Source of the DNA: Nisaea sediminum
Lineage (GTDB): Bacteria; Pseudomonadota; Alphaproteobacteria; Thalassobaculales; Thalassobaculaceae
Direction: 5' to 3'
DNA: 64,000 nt
Assembly (NCBI RefSeq): GCF_014904705.1
Contig: NZ_JACZCQ010000001.1
Location: 124,001 to 188,000 of the forward strand
Of this stretch, positions 8,292 to 17,159 are shown piece by piece. The notes under the pieces were generated by a model. It saw nothing but the letters and a program-made list of their open reading frames with translations, did no database searches and had not been told where the DNA came from. How positions within the stretch are numbered: position 1 is the first letter of the stretch; each line of letters begins with the position of its first letter. The position numbers and the translations under genes are program-made.

Positions 8292-9943
8292 AACGGGCTC
8301 TCCCCGAAATACGCCCGGACGGCATGCGGATTTTGCACGACCTCCTGCGGCGTTCCTTCGGCGACGATCCGGCCGGCGCTGAGGCACACCACTCTGTCCG
8401 CGAGCGGGAGCAGGAAATCCATGGCGTGATCGACAAGCAGGATCGCATGTCCCTCAGCAGCGAGAGCCTTGAGAAGCCATGCAAGGTCTGCACGCTCGAC
8501 GTCGTTCATGCCCGCCGCCGGCTCGTCGAGTGCGAGCAGCGAGGCGCCGGTGGCGAGCGCCCGCCCGATCTCGAGACGCTTCTGCCCTGCGGGCGGCAGG
8601 CGTTCGGCAAGATCGTCCGCGCGCTCGCCGAGGCCGACCCTTGCGAGCAGCGCTTCCGTATCGCAGGGGGCGACTGCTTCGAGGCTCTCCCGCAGCGTGA
8701 GAGCCGGGGCGATCTGCGGGTGCTGGAACGTCCTGGCGATCCCCGCGCGGGCGATCCGGTCCGGGGAGCGGCCTGTCAGATCTTCGTCGCCGAAACGGAC
8801 GCGGCCGGCGCCGGGTTTCTCGATCCCGGCGATCAGGTTGACCAGAGTCGTCTTGCCGGATCCGTTCGGTCCGATCAGCCCGACAATCTCGCCGGGAGCG
8901 ACGGAAATCGATACGTCGTCGAGCGCCGCCACGCCGCCGAAATGCTTCGTGACATGTTCCATGGAAAGCGCCGCGTGGCGGAGCGGTCGCGGAGCCGGGA
9001 CCTTCGATTTGGTCCGGCGCGTCCGCCCCTCCGGCAGCAACCCGGCGAGACCGTGCGGCAGGAAGAGGATGGCTCCGAGCAGGGCCGCGCCGTAGGCGAC
9101 GAGATAGTAATCCGCAAAGTCTCGGAACCATTCCGGGAGATGCACCAGCAGCAAGGCGCCGAGTATGGCGCCCAGTGGGGATTCCCGGCCGCCGATCACC
9201 GTCATCGCCAGCAGCAGGACCAGGATGTGGAAGGAGAGCACGTCGGGCGAGACGACGCCGACCGCATGGGCCTGCAAGGCACCGGCGAAACCTCCGAAAG
9301 CGGCGCTCGCCAGGAAAAAACGGAAGCGTATCGCGGCTCCGTCGATACCGAGGGCGGCCGCCGCGCTCGGTGCGGCGCGAAGGGTCTCGACCGCGAGGCC
9401 GCGCCTCCCCGCGGTGAGACGATGAGAGACCCAGAGCGAGACGGCAACGCAGGTCCAGACGAGGGCTGTCAGCGGCAGGCCGAAACCGATCTTTATGCTG
9501 GCGAGCGAGGCCGGAGGTACGCCGAAGAGGCCGTTGGCGCCGCCGGTCACTTCGGTCCAGTTGGTCGCCGCGAGCAGAGCGAGCTGCGCGATGCCGAGAG
9601 TCGCGAGGGCGAAATAGTGTGAGGCGAGGCGCAGCACCGGGATCGCGATCAGCGCGGCGAGCAGGACCGGCAGGGCGGTTCCGGCAATCAGGGTGAGCGG
9701 GAAGCCGAGACCGAGTTCGAGCGCGGTCAGGGCGGCCGCATAGGCACCAAGCCCGAAGAAGCAGCCCTGTGCGAGCGAGAGGGCGCCGAGCCGGCCGAAG
9801 ACGAGCTGGTAGCCGATCGCCGCGATGGCATAGATCCCGGCCCGGGTCAGCACATCATGGCCGTAGCCTCCGGCGAAAGCGACGGCGTGGACCGCGAGCG
9901 CGGCGCCGCCGCCGAGGAGCAGCAGCGAGCGGCGCTCAGACAC
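8288..9943 (-). CDS. Fused LIV-type ABC permease-ATPase (LivM-LivG fusion)
   Basis: A 551-residue two-part protein. Residues 1-305 are a LivM-type permease with about eight membrane segments and the GGRESPLGAILGA motif near 251-263. A basic linker at 306-325 leads into a LivG-type ATPase with Walker A GPNGSGKTT at 358-366 and Walker B LLALDEP at 469-475. The ABC signature is unusual, LPPAGQKR at 449-456 instead of a canonical LSxGQ form, but the following LEIGRAL helix is conserved. It overlaps livH by 8 bases and livF by 4. Such LivM-LivG fusions occur in some proteobacteria. It should pair with LivH in the membrane and LivF in the cytoplasm. Confidence 0.88.
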   Translation of the reverse strand: MSERRSLLLLGGGAALAVHAVAFAGGYGHDVLTRAGIYAIAAIGYQLVFGRLGALSLAQGCFFGLGAYAAALTALELGLGFPLTLIAGTALPVLLAALIAIPVLRLASHYFALATLGIAQLALLAATNWTEVTGGANGLFGVPPASLASIKIGFGLPLTALVWTCVAVSLWVSHRLTAGRRGLAVETLRAAPSAAAALGIDGAAIRFRFFLASAAFGGFAGALQAHAVGVVSPDVLSFHILVLLLAMTVIGGRESPLGAILGALLLVHLPEWFRDFADYYLVAYGAALLGAILFLPHGLAGLLPEGRTRRTKSKVPAPRPLRHAALSMEHVTKHFGGVAALDDVSISVAPGEIVGLIGPNGSGKTTLVNLIAGIEKPGAGRVRFGDEDLTGRSPDRIARAGIARTFQHPQIAPALTLRESLEAVAPCDTEALLARVGLGERADDLAERLPPAGQKRLEIGRALATGASLLALDEPAAGMNDVERADLAWLLKALAAEGHAILLVDHAMDFLLPLADRVVCLSAGRIVAEGTPQEVVQNPHAVRAYFGESPL

Positions 9944-10829
9944 GGGCGCGGGCCCGTTCCGGCAGCAGTCCCTGGGGACGGAAGGCGAGCATAGCGAGGA
10001 GAACGCCGTAGAGCAGGGCTTCCGCGACGAGATAGGAGGTGACGGCGGCGACCAGGGTCTCGAAAAGGCCGATCAGCAACGCCCCGAGCACGGCGCCGTC
10101 GAGCCGTCCCCAGCCGCCGATGGTCACCGCGATATAGGCCTTCAGCATGAAAAGGCCGCCGTCGTTCGGGCTGACGAAGAACTGGTTCGAGAGCAGCAGC
10201 CCCGCCGCGCCGGCGAGCGCGACGGCCAGCGCGAAGGAGAGGGTGATCATTCGGGCCGGGCGGATGCCGATGGCGGCGGCCATTTCCGGGTCCTGCGCCA
10301 CCGCCCGCATGCGTCGCCCGGTCTGCGTCCTGCCGAGAAAAAGGCCGGTGGCGGAGACCAGAAGGGCTGCGCTTCCCAGCACCGCGAATTGCTGCAGGGA
10401 GAGGGTGAGACCTCCGACGGTCGGGCTGTCGCCCGCGATCAGCGGCGGGCCGACGCGCGGCGCGGCGCCGAAGACGGCATTGGCGAGATGCTGCAGCACC
10501 AGGCCGATGGCGATGGTGCTGATGAAGACGGCGACCTGCGGCCGGTGACGGAGCGGGAAATAGGCGAGATGCGCGAAGCCGACTCCGAACCCGCCCATCA
10601 GGAGCATGACCAGAGGCAGCAGCAGGAGACCGGGGAAACCTGCTGCCTCGCCGACCAGGGGCGCGAGGGCAATCGCTGTGAAGCCGCCCGCCATCACCAG
10701 CTCGCCCTGGGCAAAGTTCACTGCGCCAACCGCGTTTATGACGATGACGAAGCCAAGCGCGATCAGGGCGTAGGCCGCGCCGAGGGCGAGGCCGTTCAGC
10801 AGGATCTGCGCGAGGGCGAGTGACGTCAT
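9936..10829 (-). CDS. livH: LIV-type ABC transporter permease (LivH-like)
   Basis: A 297-residue inner-membrane protein with the LivH opening (LNGLALGAAYALIALGF) and the motif AVNFAQGELVMAGG at about 36-49, plus the conserved G-R-x-M-R-A-x-A-Q-D segment at about 172-181 that contacts the ATPases. It lies 18 bases after the binding-protein gene and overlaps the LivM-LivG fusion. It is one half of the translocation channel. Regulation by the upstream TPP riboswitch is inferred from the tight operon. Confidence 0.9.
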   Translation of the reverse strand: MTSLALAQILLNGLALGAAYALIALGFVIVINAVGAVNFAQGELVMAGGFTAIALAPLVGEAAGFPGLLLLPLVMLLMGGFGVGFAHLAYFPLRHRPQVAVFISTIAIGLVLQHLANAVFGAAPRVGPPLIAGDSPTVGGLTLSLQQFAVLGSAALLVSATGLFLGRTQTGRRMRAVAQDPEMAAAIGIRPARMITLSFALAVALAGAAGLLLSNQFFVSPNDGGLFMLKAYIAVTIGGWGRLDGAVLGALLIGLFETLVAAVTSYLVAEALLYGVLLAMLAFRPQGLLPERARARV

Positions 10830-10847
10830 CCAGGAAGTCTCGGCTCT

Positions 10848-11963
10848 TTAATTGGTGCGGTCGACATTCTCGTACCGGCTCGCGATCGCCGGAACGCGGC
10901 TCTTGCCATCGTAGCAGACCACCACCGCGTCATGCGCCATGTTGCCCTTGCCGTCGGACTTGTAGGTCATGGCAAGCCCGTCGAAGCTGTTGGCGGCGAG
11001 CCAGTCGCGCACTTCATCCGCGCTTTTCGCCCCTGCAGCCCTTGCGGCGACCAGCATGGCGGCACCGTCATATTGCGCCAGCGCGAACGCGTCGGGCTCG
11101 ATCCCGAAGCGCTTGCGGTATTCGGCGGTGAAGTCGGCGACCGGGCCGACCGGCTCGGAGATCGGCGAGGAGGCGCTTTCGGCGCAGACGTCTTTCAGTT
11201 GCGCGGGCTCCAGCAGCGCGGCCGTGGTCGGCTGGTGCATCGCGGAGCCGGCGACCACGGGGAACATGTTCCCGCTTTCGCGCGCCTGCCGGATGACGAG
11301 AGCGGTGGAACCCGAATGGAGATGCAGCAGAAGAATGTCGGGTTCGGCCGCCTGCATCCGGGTCAGCGCCGGCAGCATGTCCTTCACCGAGATATCGATG
11401 GCTTCCTCGAACACCAGCGGTGCTCCGAGACCAGCGAGGATTTCCTTCAGGTGTGCCGCGCCGCTCTGGCCGTAGGCGGTGGTTTGATAGAGCAGGGCGG
11501 GGCGCCTGGCGCCGAGTTTCTCGACCGCATATCGCGCCTGCGCGACCTTCACCACACTGTCGCCCGGAAAGAAGCGGAAGACGTTCGGGCTGCCGAGCTC
11601 TGTGATCCTGGCGGTACCGGAGACGGTGAGCAGCGGCACGCCGGCCCGGTCGGCCACCGGGATCATCGCCAGCATCTGCGTCCCGAGCATGGAGGAAACC
11701 GCCGCGCTCGGCTCGTCTGCAAGCGCGCGGCGGAGGGCGGTGACCGCGCCTTCGGGCGTGGTTCCGGTATCGGTCACCTCGGTTTCCAGGCCTTCCGCGG
11801 CGCCCAGCGTATCGATGGCCATCACCGCGCCGTTGCGCTGCGAAGTCCCCTCGAGCGAGAGAAACCCTGTGATCGGCACGAGCACAGGCACGGTCTCGGC
11901 GCGGGCCGAGCCTGCGGTTGCGAGGATGGCGGCGAGGGCGATGGCGGTCTTCTTCAGGAACAT
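10848..11963 (-). CDS. Periplasmic binding protein of the LIV/amide type under TPP control
   Basis: A 371-residue type I periplasmic binding protein with a clean signal peptide ending SARA (residue 22). Typical features are PVLVPITGFLSLEGTSQRNGA at the mature N-terminus, TQMLAMIPVADRAGVP around 85-100, and LLYQTTAYGQSGA before the second lobe. I start at the ATG at 11963; the longer frame runs into the riboswitch. It is the first gene downstream of a TPP aptamer, so its ligand is predicted to be thiamin, a thiamin precursor or a breakdown product rather than a branched-chain amino acid. That assignment rests on the riboswitch, not on binding-site residues. Confidence 0.88.
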   Translation of the reverse strand: MFLKKTAIALAAILATAGSARAETVPVLVPITGFLSLEGTSQRNGAVMAIDTLGAAEGLETEVTDTGTTPEGAVTALRRALADEPSAAVSSMLGTQMLAMIPVADRAGVPLLTVSGTARITELGSPNVFRFFPGDSVVKVAQARYAVEKLGARRPALLYQTTAYGQSGAAHLKEILAGLGAPLVFEEAIDISVKDMLPALTRMQAAEPDILLLHLHSGSTALVIRQARESGNMFPVVAGSAMHQPTTAALLEPAQLKDVCAESASSPISEPVGPVADFTAEYRKRFGIEPDAFALAQYDGAAMLVAARAAGAKSADEVRDWLAANSFDGLAMTYKSDGKGNMAHDAVVVCYDGKSRVPAIASRYENVDRTN

Positions 11964-12059
11964 TCCCGGCACTCCAATCGATCCGTTCACGCGAACGGCT
12001 TGCATCACGGCCAGGGAGAGGAAAAGCGACGAGTGGGCCCGGAGATCGGGTCCGGTGAC

Positions 12060-12139
12060 GTCTCCCTGCGCCGGCATGACCCGGATCAGGTTCGATGGGT
12101 ATCCTCTCAGTTCCGGAACGGTCTCCGGAACACCCCAGC
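12060..12139 (-). promoter_or_regulatory. TPP (THI-box) riboswitch
   Basis: Read on the minus strand, the aptamer contains all the conserved parts: GGGGTG at the P1/P2 side, a P3 hairpin with arms TTCCGGA and TCCGGAA, then CTGAGAGGATACCC (12110-12097), AACCTGATCCGGGTCATGCC (12092-12073) and the closing CGCAGGGAG. The P3 stem and the helix binding the pyrophosphate side are base-paired as in the consensus. It lies about 100 bases upstream of the binding-protein ATG at 11963. In that leader an inverted repeat CCGTTC/GAACGG sits just before the ribosome site GGAGTG, so control at translation is possible. The remaining leader and the space up to 12370 are AT-rich and contain no gene. Confidence 0.95.
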
Positions 12140-12370
12140 ATCACTTCCGCCCAACCTGCGGACCGGCCCGGAGTTTGTCAAGGAACACCCTGCAGGATAC
12201 TGGCAGCCCGAAATTTTTTGAGGCTTTATCACGTTGATTTGCAAAGAAAGAGGGTGAATTTTCCGAAAGTTGAAAGAGAAATTTCTTTCGAGTTCGCCAT
12301 AATTTGTTAACCTTAGATGCGCGGAAAAATTGAGGAGATTGTTGGAAGAGCTCACGAAAGGTGAGTGCAT

Positions 12371-13861
12371 ATGTCTTTGTGTGTCACCAGGTTGCTGTTC
12401 GTTGAATTGCTGCGGGACTATCGTCCCCGCTTTCCGGCGAAATGCCCGCGCTGGCTCGACAGAAGACTGATCCGGCTTTCCCTGATCCTGGCTTTTGGCC
12501 TCTACGGTTTGCATACCAGCTTTTTCGGACTTGGGCCGGTTTCCTCCCGCCTCACCTACCAGCTTGTGAACCAGCTGACATCTCCGTTCCATGACACGTC
12601 CGAGCGTGAGAGCGTGCCTTTGGTACTCGTCGATGACGAGGATCTCGACCGGCACGGTTGGCTCTGGCCGATTTCCTACGGAAATCATGCGCGCATTCTG
12701 GATGAAATACTGAATTACGGTCCGCGAGCCGTCTTCGTCGATTTTTTCTTCATCGACCGGCGCGAGGATCCGTCGCTTGAGAGCCTCGTGGCGGTTCTCC
12801 GGCGCTACGCGGCCGAGAAGGTTCCGGTCTATGTACCGGTTCTGAAGTGGAAGAAGCAGCGGGAGGAGCTGCGCAATCTCACGATCGGGGTTTCGACGCG
12901 GCTCGACCCGTCGCCGTTGGGAGAGCTCGCCTATGACCTCCGCGACGGGCACCTGTTATCGCCTGCTTTCAGCCTCTATAGGGATGCCTGTCTTGTCGGC
13001 GATTGCGGAGCGAACGCGGACGCCTTTCTCGCGCTCGATGACGGTTTTCGGGAATCGATGCAGATCGAATGGGGGCTGGTGCCTTCGCAGAAGAACGAAT
13101 TTCTAAAAGGTTGCACATACTCGGCGGCGGAGCAGAGCCAGGGGGATGTTCTGCAAGCCGCCATGGGCAAACTGATCATGTTCGGGGAACGGCCCGACGA
13201 GATATGTCCCTACATGCCGCTGATATCCGTAACGAACCTGCTTCGTGACGGTTTTTCGGCGGAAGCGAGCAAGGAAACTGCCGTCGGGCTGGAGGACCGC
13301 ATCGTCGGCAGGGATGTGATCTACAGCCAGGCTCTTTTCGGGGTTTCGGTTTTTGTCGATCCGCCGGTCAATCCGCCGGTTTCCTCGGGGTACCGCCACG
13401 CGATGGCTCTGGAGAACTTGCGTCTCCACGGTAACGACTATCTGAGGATGCGGCTCGATCTGACTCTGCCGTTCCTGCCCGAGCCTCTGCGTTCCCTAAC
13501 GGTCGATACCGACTTTGTCGACCATTTGGCATTCGTTCTGCTGGCGACCGTTCATGCTTTTGCGTCATTTGCGGAAGGACGTTTTCTGAAACGCGAAGAT
13601 CGGCCGCTGCGCCGCCGCTTCGTGCTTTTTTGCACCACCAATGGCTTCTACTTGAGCGTCTTCATTCTGATTGCGATCGCGCAGGTTTTCTGGCTGCGCC
13701 TTACCCCGGCCAATCTGTTCGGGCTTTACGGTCTGATCGCGGCCGCCCGTGGTCTCACGGGATCTTATTACCTGAAACGACTGGAAGATTTTCTGTTCCG
13801 GGCGACGGTGTTTCCCGCCGTGCATCCGGCCGGTCGCCAATTATCCGGAGAAACATTATGA
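12371..13861 (+). CDS. CHASE2-domain membrane protein without output domain
   Basis: A 496-residue protein. An N-terminal membrane helix (about 33-52) is followed by a large extracytoplasmic CHASE2-like region: PLVLVDDEDLDRHGWLWPIS, then ILDEILNYGPRAVFVDFFFID, the classic CHASE2 opening. Three hydrophobic segments at roughly 385-405, 420-442 and 448-465 end the protein. CHASE2 proteins usually continue into a kinase, cyclase or phosphatase; here nothing follows except a short tail, so the signal must go to a partner. The ATG at 12371 has AGGTGAG six bases upstream; a GTG two codons earlier is less likely. The stop overlaps the next gene in ATGA. Confidence 0.78.
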   Translation: MSLCVTRLLFVELLRDYRPRFPAKCPRWLDRRLIRLSLILAFGLYGLHTSFFGLGPVSSRLTYQLVNQLTSPFHDTSERESVPLVLVDDEDLDRHGWLWPISYGNHARILDEILNYGPRAVFVDFFFIDRREDPSLESLVAVLRRYAAEKVPVYVPVLKWKKQREELRNLTIGVSTRLDPSPLGELAYDLRDGHLLSPAFSLYRDACLVGDCGANADAFLALDDGFRESMQIEWGLVPSQKNEFLKGCTYSAAEQSQGDVLQAAMGKLIMFGERPDEICPYMPLISVTNLLRDGFSAEASKETAVGLEDRIVGRDVIYSQALFGVSVFVDPPVNPPVSSGYRHAMALENLRLHGNDYLRMRLDLTLPFLPEPLRSLTVDTDFVDHLAFVLLATVHAFASFAEGRFLKREDRPLRRRFVLFCTTNGFYLSVFILIAIAQVFWLRLTPANLFGLYGLIAAARGLTGSYYLKRLEDFLFRATVFPAVHPAGRQLSGETL

Positions 13862-14247
13862 AGCACTTCATATTCGCTCGCATGGCCGCGGGGATCGTGG
13901 CCGCTACATTCCTTGCTTCCGGCGCGGTTGCCGCGGGCAAGCTGACGCATGTTTCCAAAGTCATTCCGAAGGAACTCAATCTCTTCGATCCCCAGACGCA
14001 GGAACCGGTCAAATCCGTTCTTCGCGTCAAGCTCGAAGGCAAGCATATCGCTATCGAGGGTACGGTCGGGGACGGTGCCGGCTATGTGATTCAGATCCCC
14101 GGCGAGGGAAAATTCCTGATCTACGCGGAGGATGTCGAGACCAATCTCGATGAGGAGTTCCAGGAGAATTGCCGCACCAAGGTTACCTCTGCTTCGGCGG
14201 CCGCGAGCGGCACCGGGCGTGGTTTCGGCGCGGGATGTACGAAGTAA
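13858..14247 (+). CDS. Small exported protein of unknown function
   Basis: A 129-residue protein with a signal peptide (cleavage near residue 26, SGAVAA). The mature part has a beta-rich middle (SVLRVKLEGKHIAIEGTVGD) and two cysteines in the C-terminal third that may form a disulphide. The tail is rich in Ala, Gly and Ser. It is translationally coupled on both sides: ATGA with the CHASE2 gene and TAATG with the metalloprotease gene. This tight arrangement suggests that the three products work together in or on the periplasmic face. I do not recognise the family. Confidence 0.7.
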   Translation: MKHFIFARMAAGIVAATFLASGAVAAGKLTHVSKVIPKELNLFDPQTQEPVKSVLRVKLEGKHIAIEGTVGDGAGYVIQIPGEGKFLIYAEDVETNLDEEFQENCRTKVTSASAAASGTGRGFGAGCTK

Positions 14248-15482
14248 TGAGGGGCGCGATCCTGGCATGCGCCATCCTGATCGGCACGGCCGCTTCGGCC
14301 CTGTCGGCGGAAAAGGAGATCTGGACCGACGAGAATACCGGCGACCGGTGGGTCAAGGTCGAGAAGAACGGCAAGGAAAGCTGGGAGCTTCTCGATCAGG
14401 AGCTGCCGGAAGACCGGCTGATCCGGGTCTATGGCGAGATGTTCAGCCATGTGAATCTCGATCCCGCGGCGCTGAAGAAAATGCGTGCGGCGGACGAGAT
14501 CGACGCGCTGAAGAGCGGGAACGTGATCATCCCCGCACCCGCAACCGAACGATTTCTCGGCAAGCTGCTTGGTGCCTGCCTCGAGCGGCTGGAGGCGGAC
14601 CTGCCGCGCGTGGCGGTCACCTTCAAGATCGCGCACCGGCCGAAGGACAAGAGCGGTGCGCTCGTGCTCGAAGCGCGCAAGAGCGGACTGATCCTGATCG
14701 ATCCCCGCCTCTTTGCGCGGGTCAAGGACCCGGAGCACATCCTGTTCTTCATCGCGCACGAATACGCGCATGTGGTGATGCAGCATAACGAAGATCCGAT
14801 AAAGGACGTCGAGCAGCGGATCGCCAAGGTGGATAACGGCGGATTCCTCAGTTCCGTCGGAAGCAATTTATTCTCCGGCCTCAAGAACGCGAGTGCGGTG
14901 CTCAGCATCGGCATGGAAGGGGACCGGATGAAGAATGCGGCGCTTCGGTTCCAGGAAGATCAGGCCGACATGCTGGGTGCGGATATCCTGCGGAGTTGCG
15001 GCTACGGTGCAAAAGACGTGACTGGCGCACTCGATACCGTCTCCGCTTGGGAGACCAAGGGCATCTCCTTCATGGCGGTGCGCCGTTCGATGGAGAACGC
15101 CGATCAGCGGATCGCGGCTTCGCAGACGGCGGACGAACAGAATGCCGAGACCAGCAAGGAAGGCGGAGCGTCCTTTGCCAGTTTCTTCTCCGGCCTCGGC
15201 GGTTCCGACAGCAAGCAGGAGAGCGGGCAGGAGTCCTACGGCTTCGGCGGCGCGATGAAGGACAGCGTGCTGTCGATCAAGGAGGAGACCGAGCACACGC
15301 ACCGTTCGGGGCAGGCGCGCGGTCAGTTCATGGCGAACTATTTCGCCGTGCACTACAAGCGGGGCGCCGCAAAGTTCGGGGTCAAGCAGGGTAAGGGTCC
15401 GAAGGCCGATGCCGAGCTCTACCGGAATTTCATGGCGAGCGTCGAGGCCAAGACATTGCTCAAGACCTACGCGAAGAAATAG
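14247..15482 (+). CDS. Exported M48-like zinc metalloprotease
   Basis: A 411-residue protein with a signal peptide (residues 1-21). The zinc motif HEYAH is at 171-175 inside the hydrophobic stretch ILFFIAHEYAHVVMQH, and the third ligand is likely E237 in the EDQAD segment, the spacing of family M48. After the catalytic domain comes a Ser/Gly-rich region (about 290-345). No transmembrane helices as in HtpX are evident, so it is probably soluble periplasmic, like BepA-type proteases but without TPR repeats. The ATG at 14247 overlaps the previous stop; another in-frame ATG four codons upstream is possible. The CHASE2 partner may regulate it. Confidence 0.78.
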   Translation: MRGAILACAILIGTAASALSAEKEIWTDENTGDRWVKVEKNGKESWELLDQELPEDRLIRVYGEMFSHVNLDPAALKKMRAADEIDALKSGNVIIPAPATERFLGKLLGACLERLEADLPRVAVTFKIAHRPKDKSGALVLEARKSGLILIDPRLFARVKDPEHILFFIAHEYAHVVMQHNEDPIKDVEQRIAKVDNGGFLSSVGSNLFSGLKNASAVLSIGMEGDRMKNAALRFQEDQADMLGADILRSCGYGAKDVTGALDTVSAWETKGISFMAVRRSMENADQRIAASQTADEQNAETSKEGGASFASFFSGLGGSDSKQESGQESYGFGGAMKDSVLSIKEETEHTHRSGQARGQFMANYFAVHYKRGAAKFGVKQGKGPKADAELYRNFMASVEAKTLLKTYAKK

Positions 15483-15619
15483 GCGCGGGGCGCCGCCGTC
15501 AATTCGGTGGCGCTGTTCCGCTCCGGAAAGACAGCCCGCGTCACCGAGACGCTTTCGGGATCGTGTGTCCTCCGCCTATCATGCCGGCCAAATAAACGGA
15601 TGAGGCGGAGGAGGCCCAA

Positions 15620-16678
15620 ATGTCGAAACTGAAACTCGCTGTCATTCCCGGGGACGGGATCGGCTGGGAAGTGATCCCGGAAGGCATCAAGGTCCTGGAG
15701 GCGGCGGGCGCCAAGTTCGGCATCGAGTACGAGTTCACCGAGTTCGACTGGAGCTGCGAGCGCTACCACAAGACCGGCAAGATGATGCCGGACGACGGCA
15801 TCGAGCAGCTCAAGGCGTTCGACTCGATTTTCCTCGGCGCCGTCGGCTTTCCGGGCGTGCCGGACCATGTCTCGCTCTGGGGCCTGCTCATCCCGATCCG
15901 CCGGGAGATGGAGCAGTATGTGAACCTGCGGCCGATCCGCATGCTGAAGGGCATGACCTGCCCGCTCGCGAACCGGACGCCGGAGGACATCGATTTCTAC
16001 GTCGTCAGGGAGAACAACGAGGGCGAATATTCCGCCATCGGCGGCCGGCTCTTCGAGGGCACGGAGCGGGAGATGGCGATGCAGGAAAGCGTCTTCACCC
16101 GCCTCGGCACCGACCGTGTCATGCGCTATGCCTTCGAGCTTTGCCGCCGGACCGGCAAGCAGAAGGTGACCTCGGCGACCAAGTCCAACGGCATCATCCA
16201 CACCATGCCCTACTGGGACGAGCGCTTCGCCGCGATCTCGAAGGAATATCCGGAGCTAAAGACGGACCAGTATCACATCGATATTCTGACAGCGAATTTC
16301 GTCCTGCATCCGGACTGGTTCGACGTCGTGGTCGGCTCCAATCTGTTCGGCGACATCCTCTCCGATCTCGGCCCGGCGGTGGCCGGATCGATCGCCATCG
16401 CGCCCTCGGCCAATATCAATCCGGAGAAGAAATACCCCTCCATGTTCGAGCCGGTGCACGGCTCGGCCCCGGATATCGCCGGCAAGGGCATCGCCAATCC
16501 GATCGGGCAGATCTGGTCCGGCGCCATGCTGCTGGAGCATCACGGTCATCAGGACGCGGCCGACGCGATCGTTGCGGCCTGCGAGGCGGTGATTTCGGGC
16601 GGCGGGCCGAAGACGCCGGATCTCGGCGGCCAGGCCTCGACCAAGGATCTCGGCGACGCCATCGCCGCGGCGGTCTGA
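15620..16678 (+). CDS. ttuC: Tartrate dehydrogenase/decarboxylase or D-malate dehydrogenase
   Basis: A 352-residue member of the isopropylmalate/isocitrate dehydrogenase family. Visible elements are the N-terminal AVIPGDGIGWEVIPE, substrate arginines in IPIRREMEQYVNLRP, YVVRENNEGEYS around residues 132-143, the metal site SNLFGDILSDLGPAVAGS and the NAD-site FEPVHGSAPDIAGKGIANP. The WSCERYHKTGKMMP segment near residue 47 is typical of the tartrate/D-malate branch rather than LeuB. It oxidises a 2-hydroxy-acid with NAD and Mn or Mg, often with decarboxylation. A ribosome site GGAGGA precedes the ATG. It lies 10 bases before a MaoC-type gene. Confidence 0.85.
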   Translation: MSKLKLAVIPGDGIGWEVIPEGIKVLEAAGAKFGIEYEFTEFDWSCERYHKTGKMMPDDGIEQLKAFDSIFLGAVGFPGVPDHVSLWGLLIPIRREMEQYVNLRPIRMLKGMTCPLANRTPEDIDFYVVRENNEGEYSAIGGRLFEGTEREMAMQESVFTRLGTDRVMRYAFELCRRTGKQKVTSATKSNGIIHTMPYWDERFAAISKEYPELKTDQYHIDILTANFVLHPDWFDVVVGSNLFGDILSDLGPAVAGSIAIAPSANINPEKKYPSMFEPVHGSAPDIAGKGIANPIGQIWSGAMLLEHHGHQDAADAIVAACEAVISGGGPKTPDLGGQASTKDLGDAIAAAV

Positions 16679-16688
16679 GGCGCGGACG

Positions 16689-17159
16689 ATGCAGAACCCC
16701 GTCTATTTCGAGGACCTGGAAATCGGCCAGGTCCTCGGCTCCCAGCGCAAGACGATGACCGAAGCCGAGATCATCGAGTTCGCTTGGCAGTACGACCCGC
16801 AGCCGTTCCACATCAGCGTGCCGGACGCCGAGGAGAGCCATTTCGGCGGCGTGATCTCGAGTGGCTTCCAGACTCTTGCCGTCAGCTTCCGGCTCGCCTG
16901 GCAGGCGAACGGGCTGCAGGCGACCAATCTCGGGGCCGGGACCATCGACCATCTGCACTGGCTGAAGCCGGTGCGGCCGGGCGATACATTGCGCGTCGAG
17001 ATGGAGGTGCTGGAAAAGCGGGAGTCCCGCTCCAAGCCGGACCGCGGTTTCGTGCGCTTCAAATACACCACCTACAACCAGCACGACGAGGCGGTCATGA
17101 CGATGGAATGCCCGCAGATTGTCGGGCGAAGAGACAATGCGAACGGCCAATGTCTGTAA
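16689..17159 (+). CDS. MaoC-like (R)-hydratase family protein
   Basis: A 156-residue single hot-dog protein. The pattern FEDLEIGQVLGSQRKTMTEAEII at the N-terminus and the catalytic Asp/His loop YDPQPFHIS (about 36-44), followed by FGGVISSGF, identify the MaoC dehydratase family. Members hydrate enoyl-CoA or mesaconyl-CoA type substrates. It is probably cotranscribed with the upstream dehydrogenase, but the shared pathway is not evident from the two genes alone. Confidence 0.85.
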   Translation: MQNPVYFEDLEIGQVLGSQRKTMTEAEIIEFAWQYDPQPFHISVPDAEESHFGGVISSGFQTLAVSFRLAWQANGLQATNLGAGTIDHLHWLKPVRPGDTLRVEMEVLEKRESRSKPDRGFVRFKYTTYNQHDEAVMTMECPQIVGRRDNANGQCL

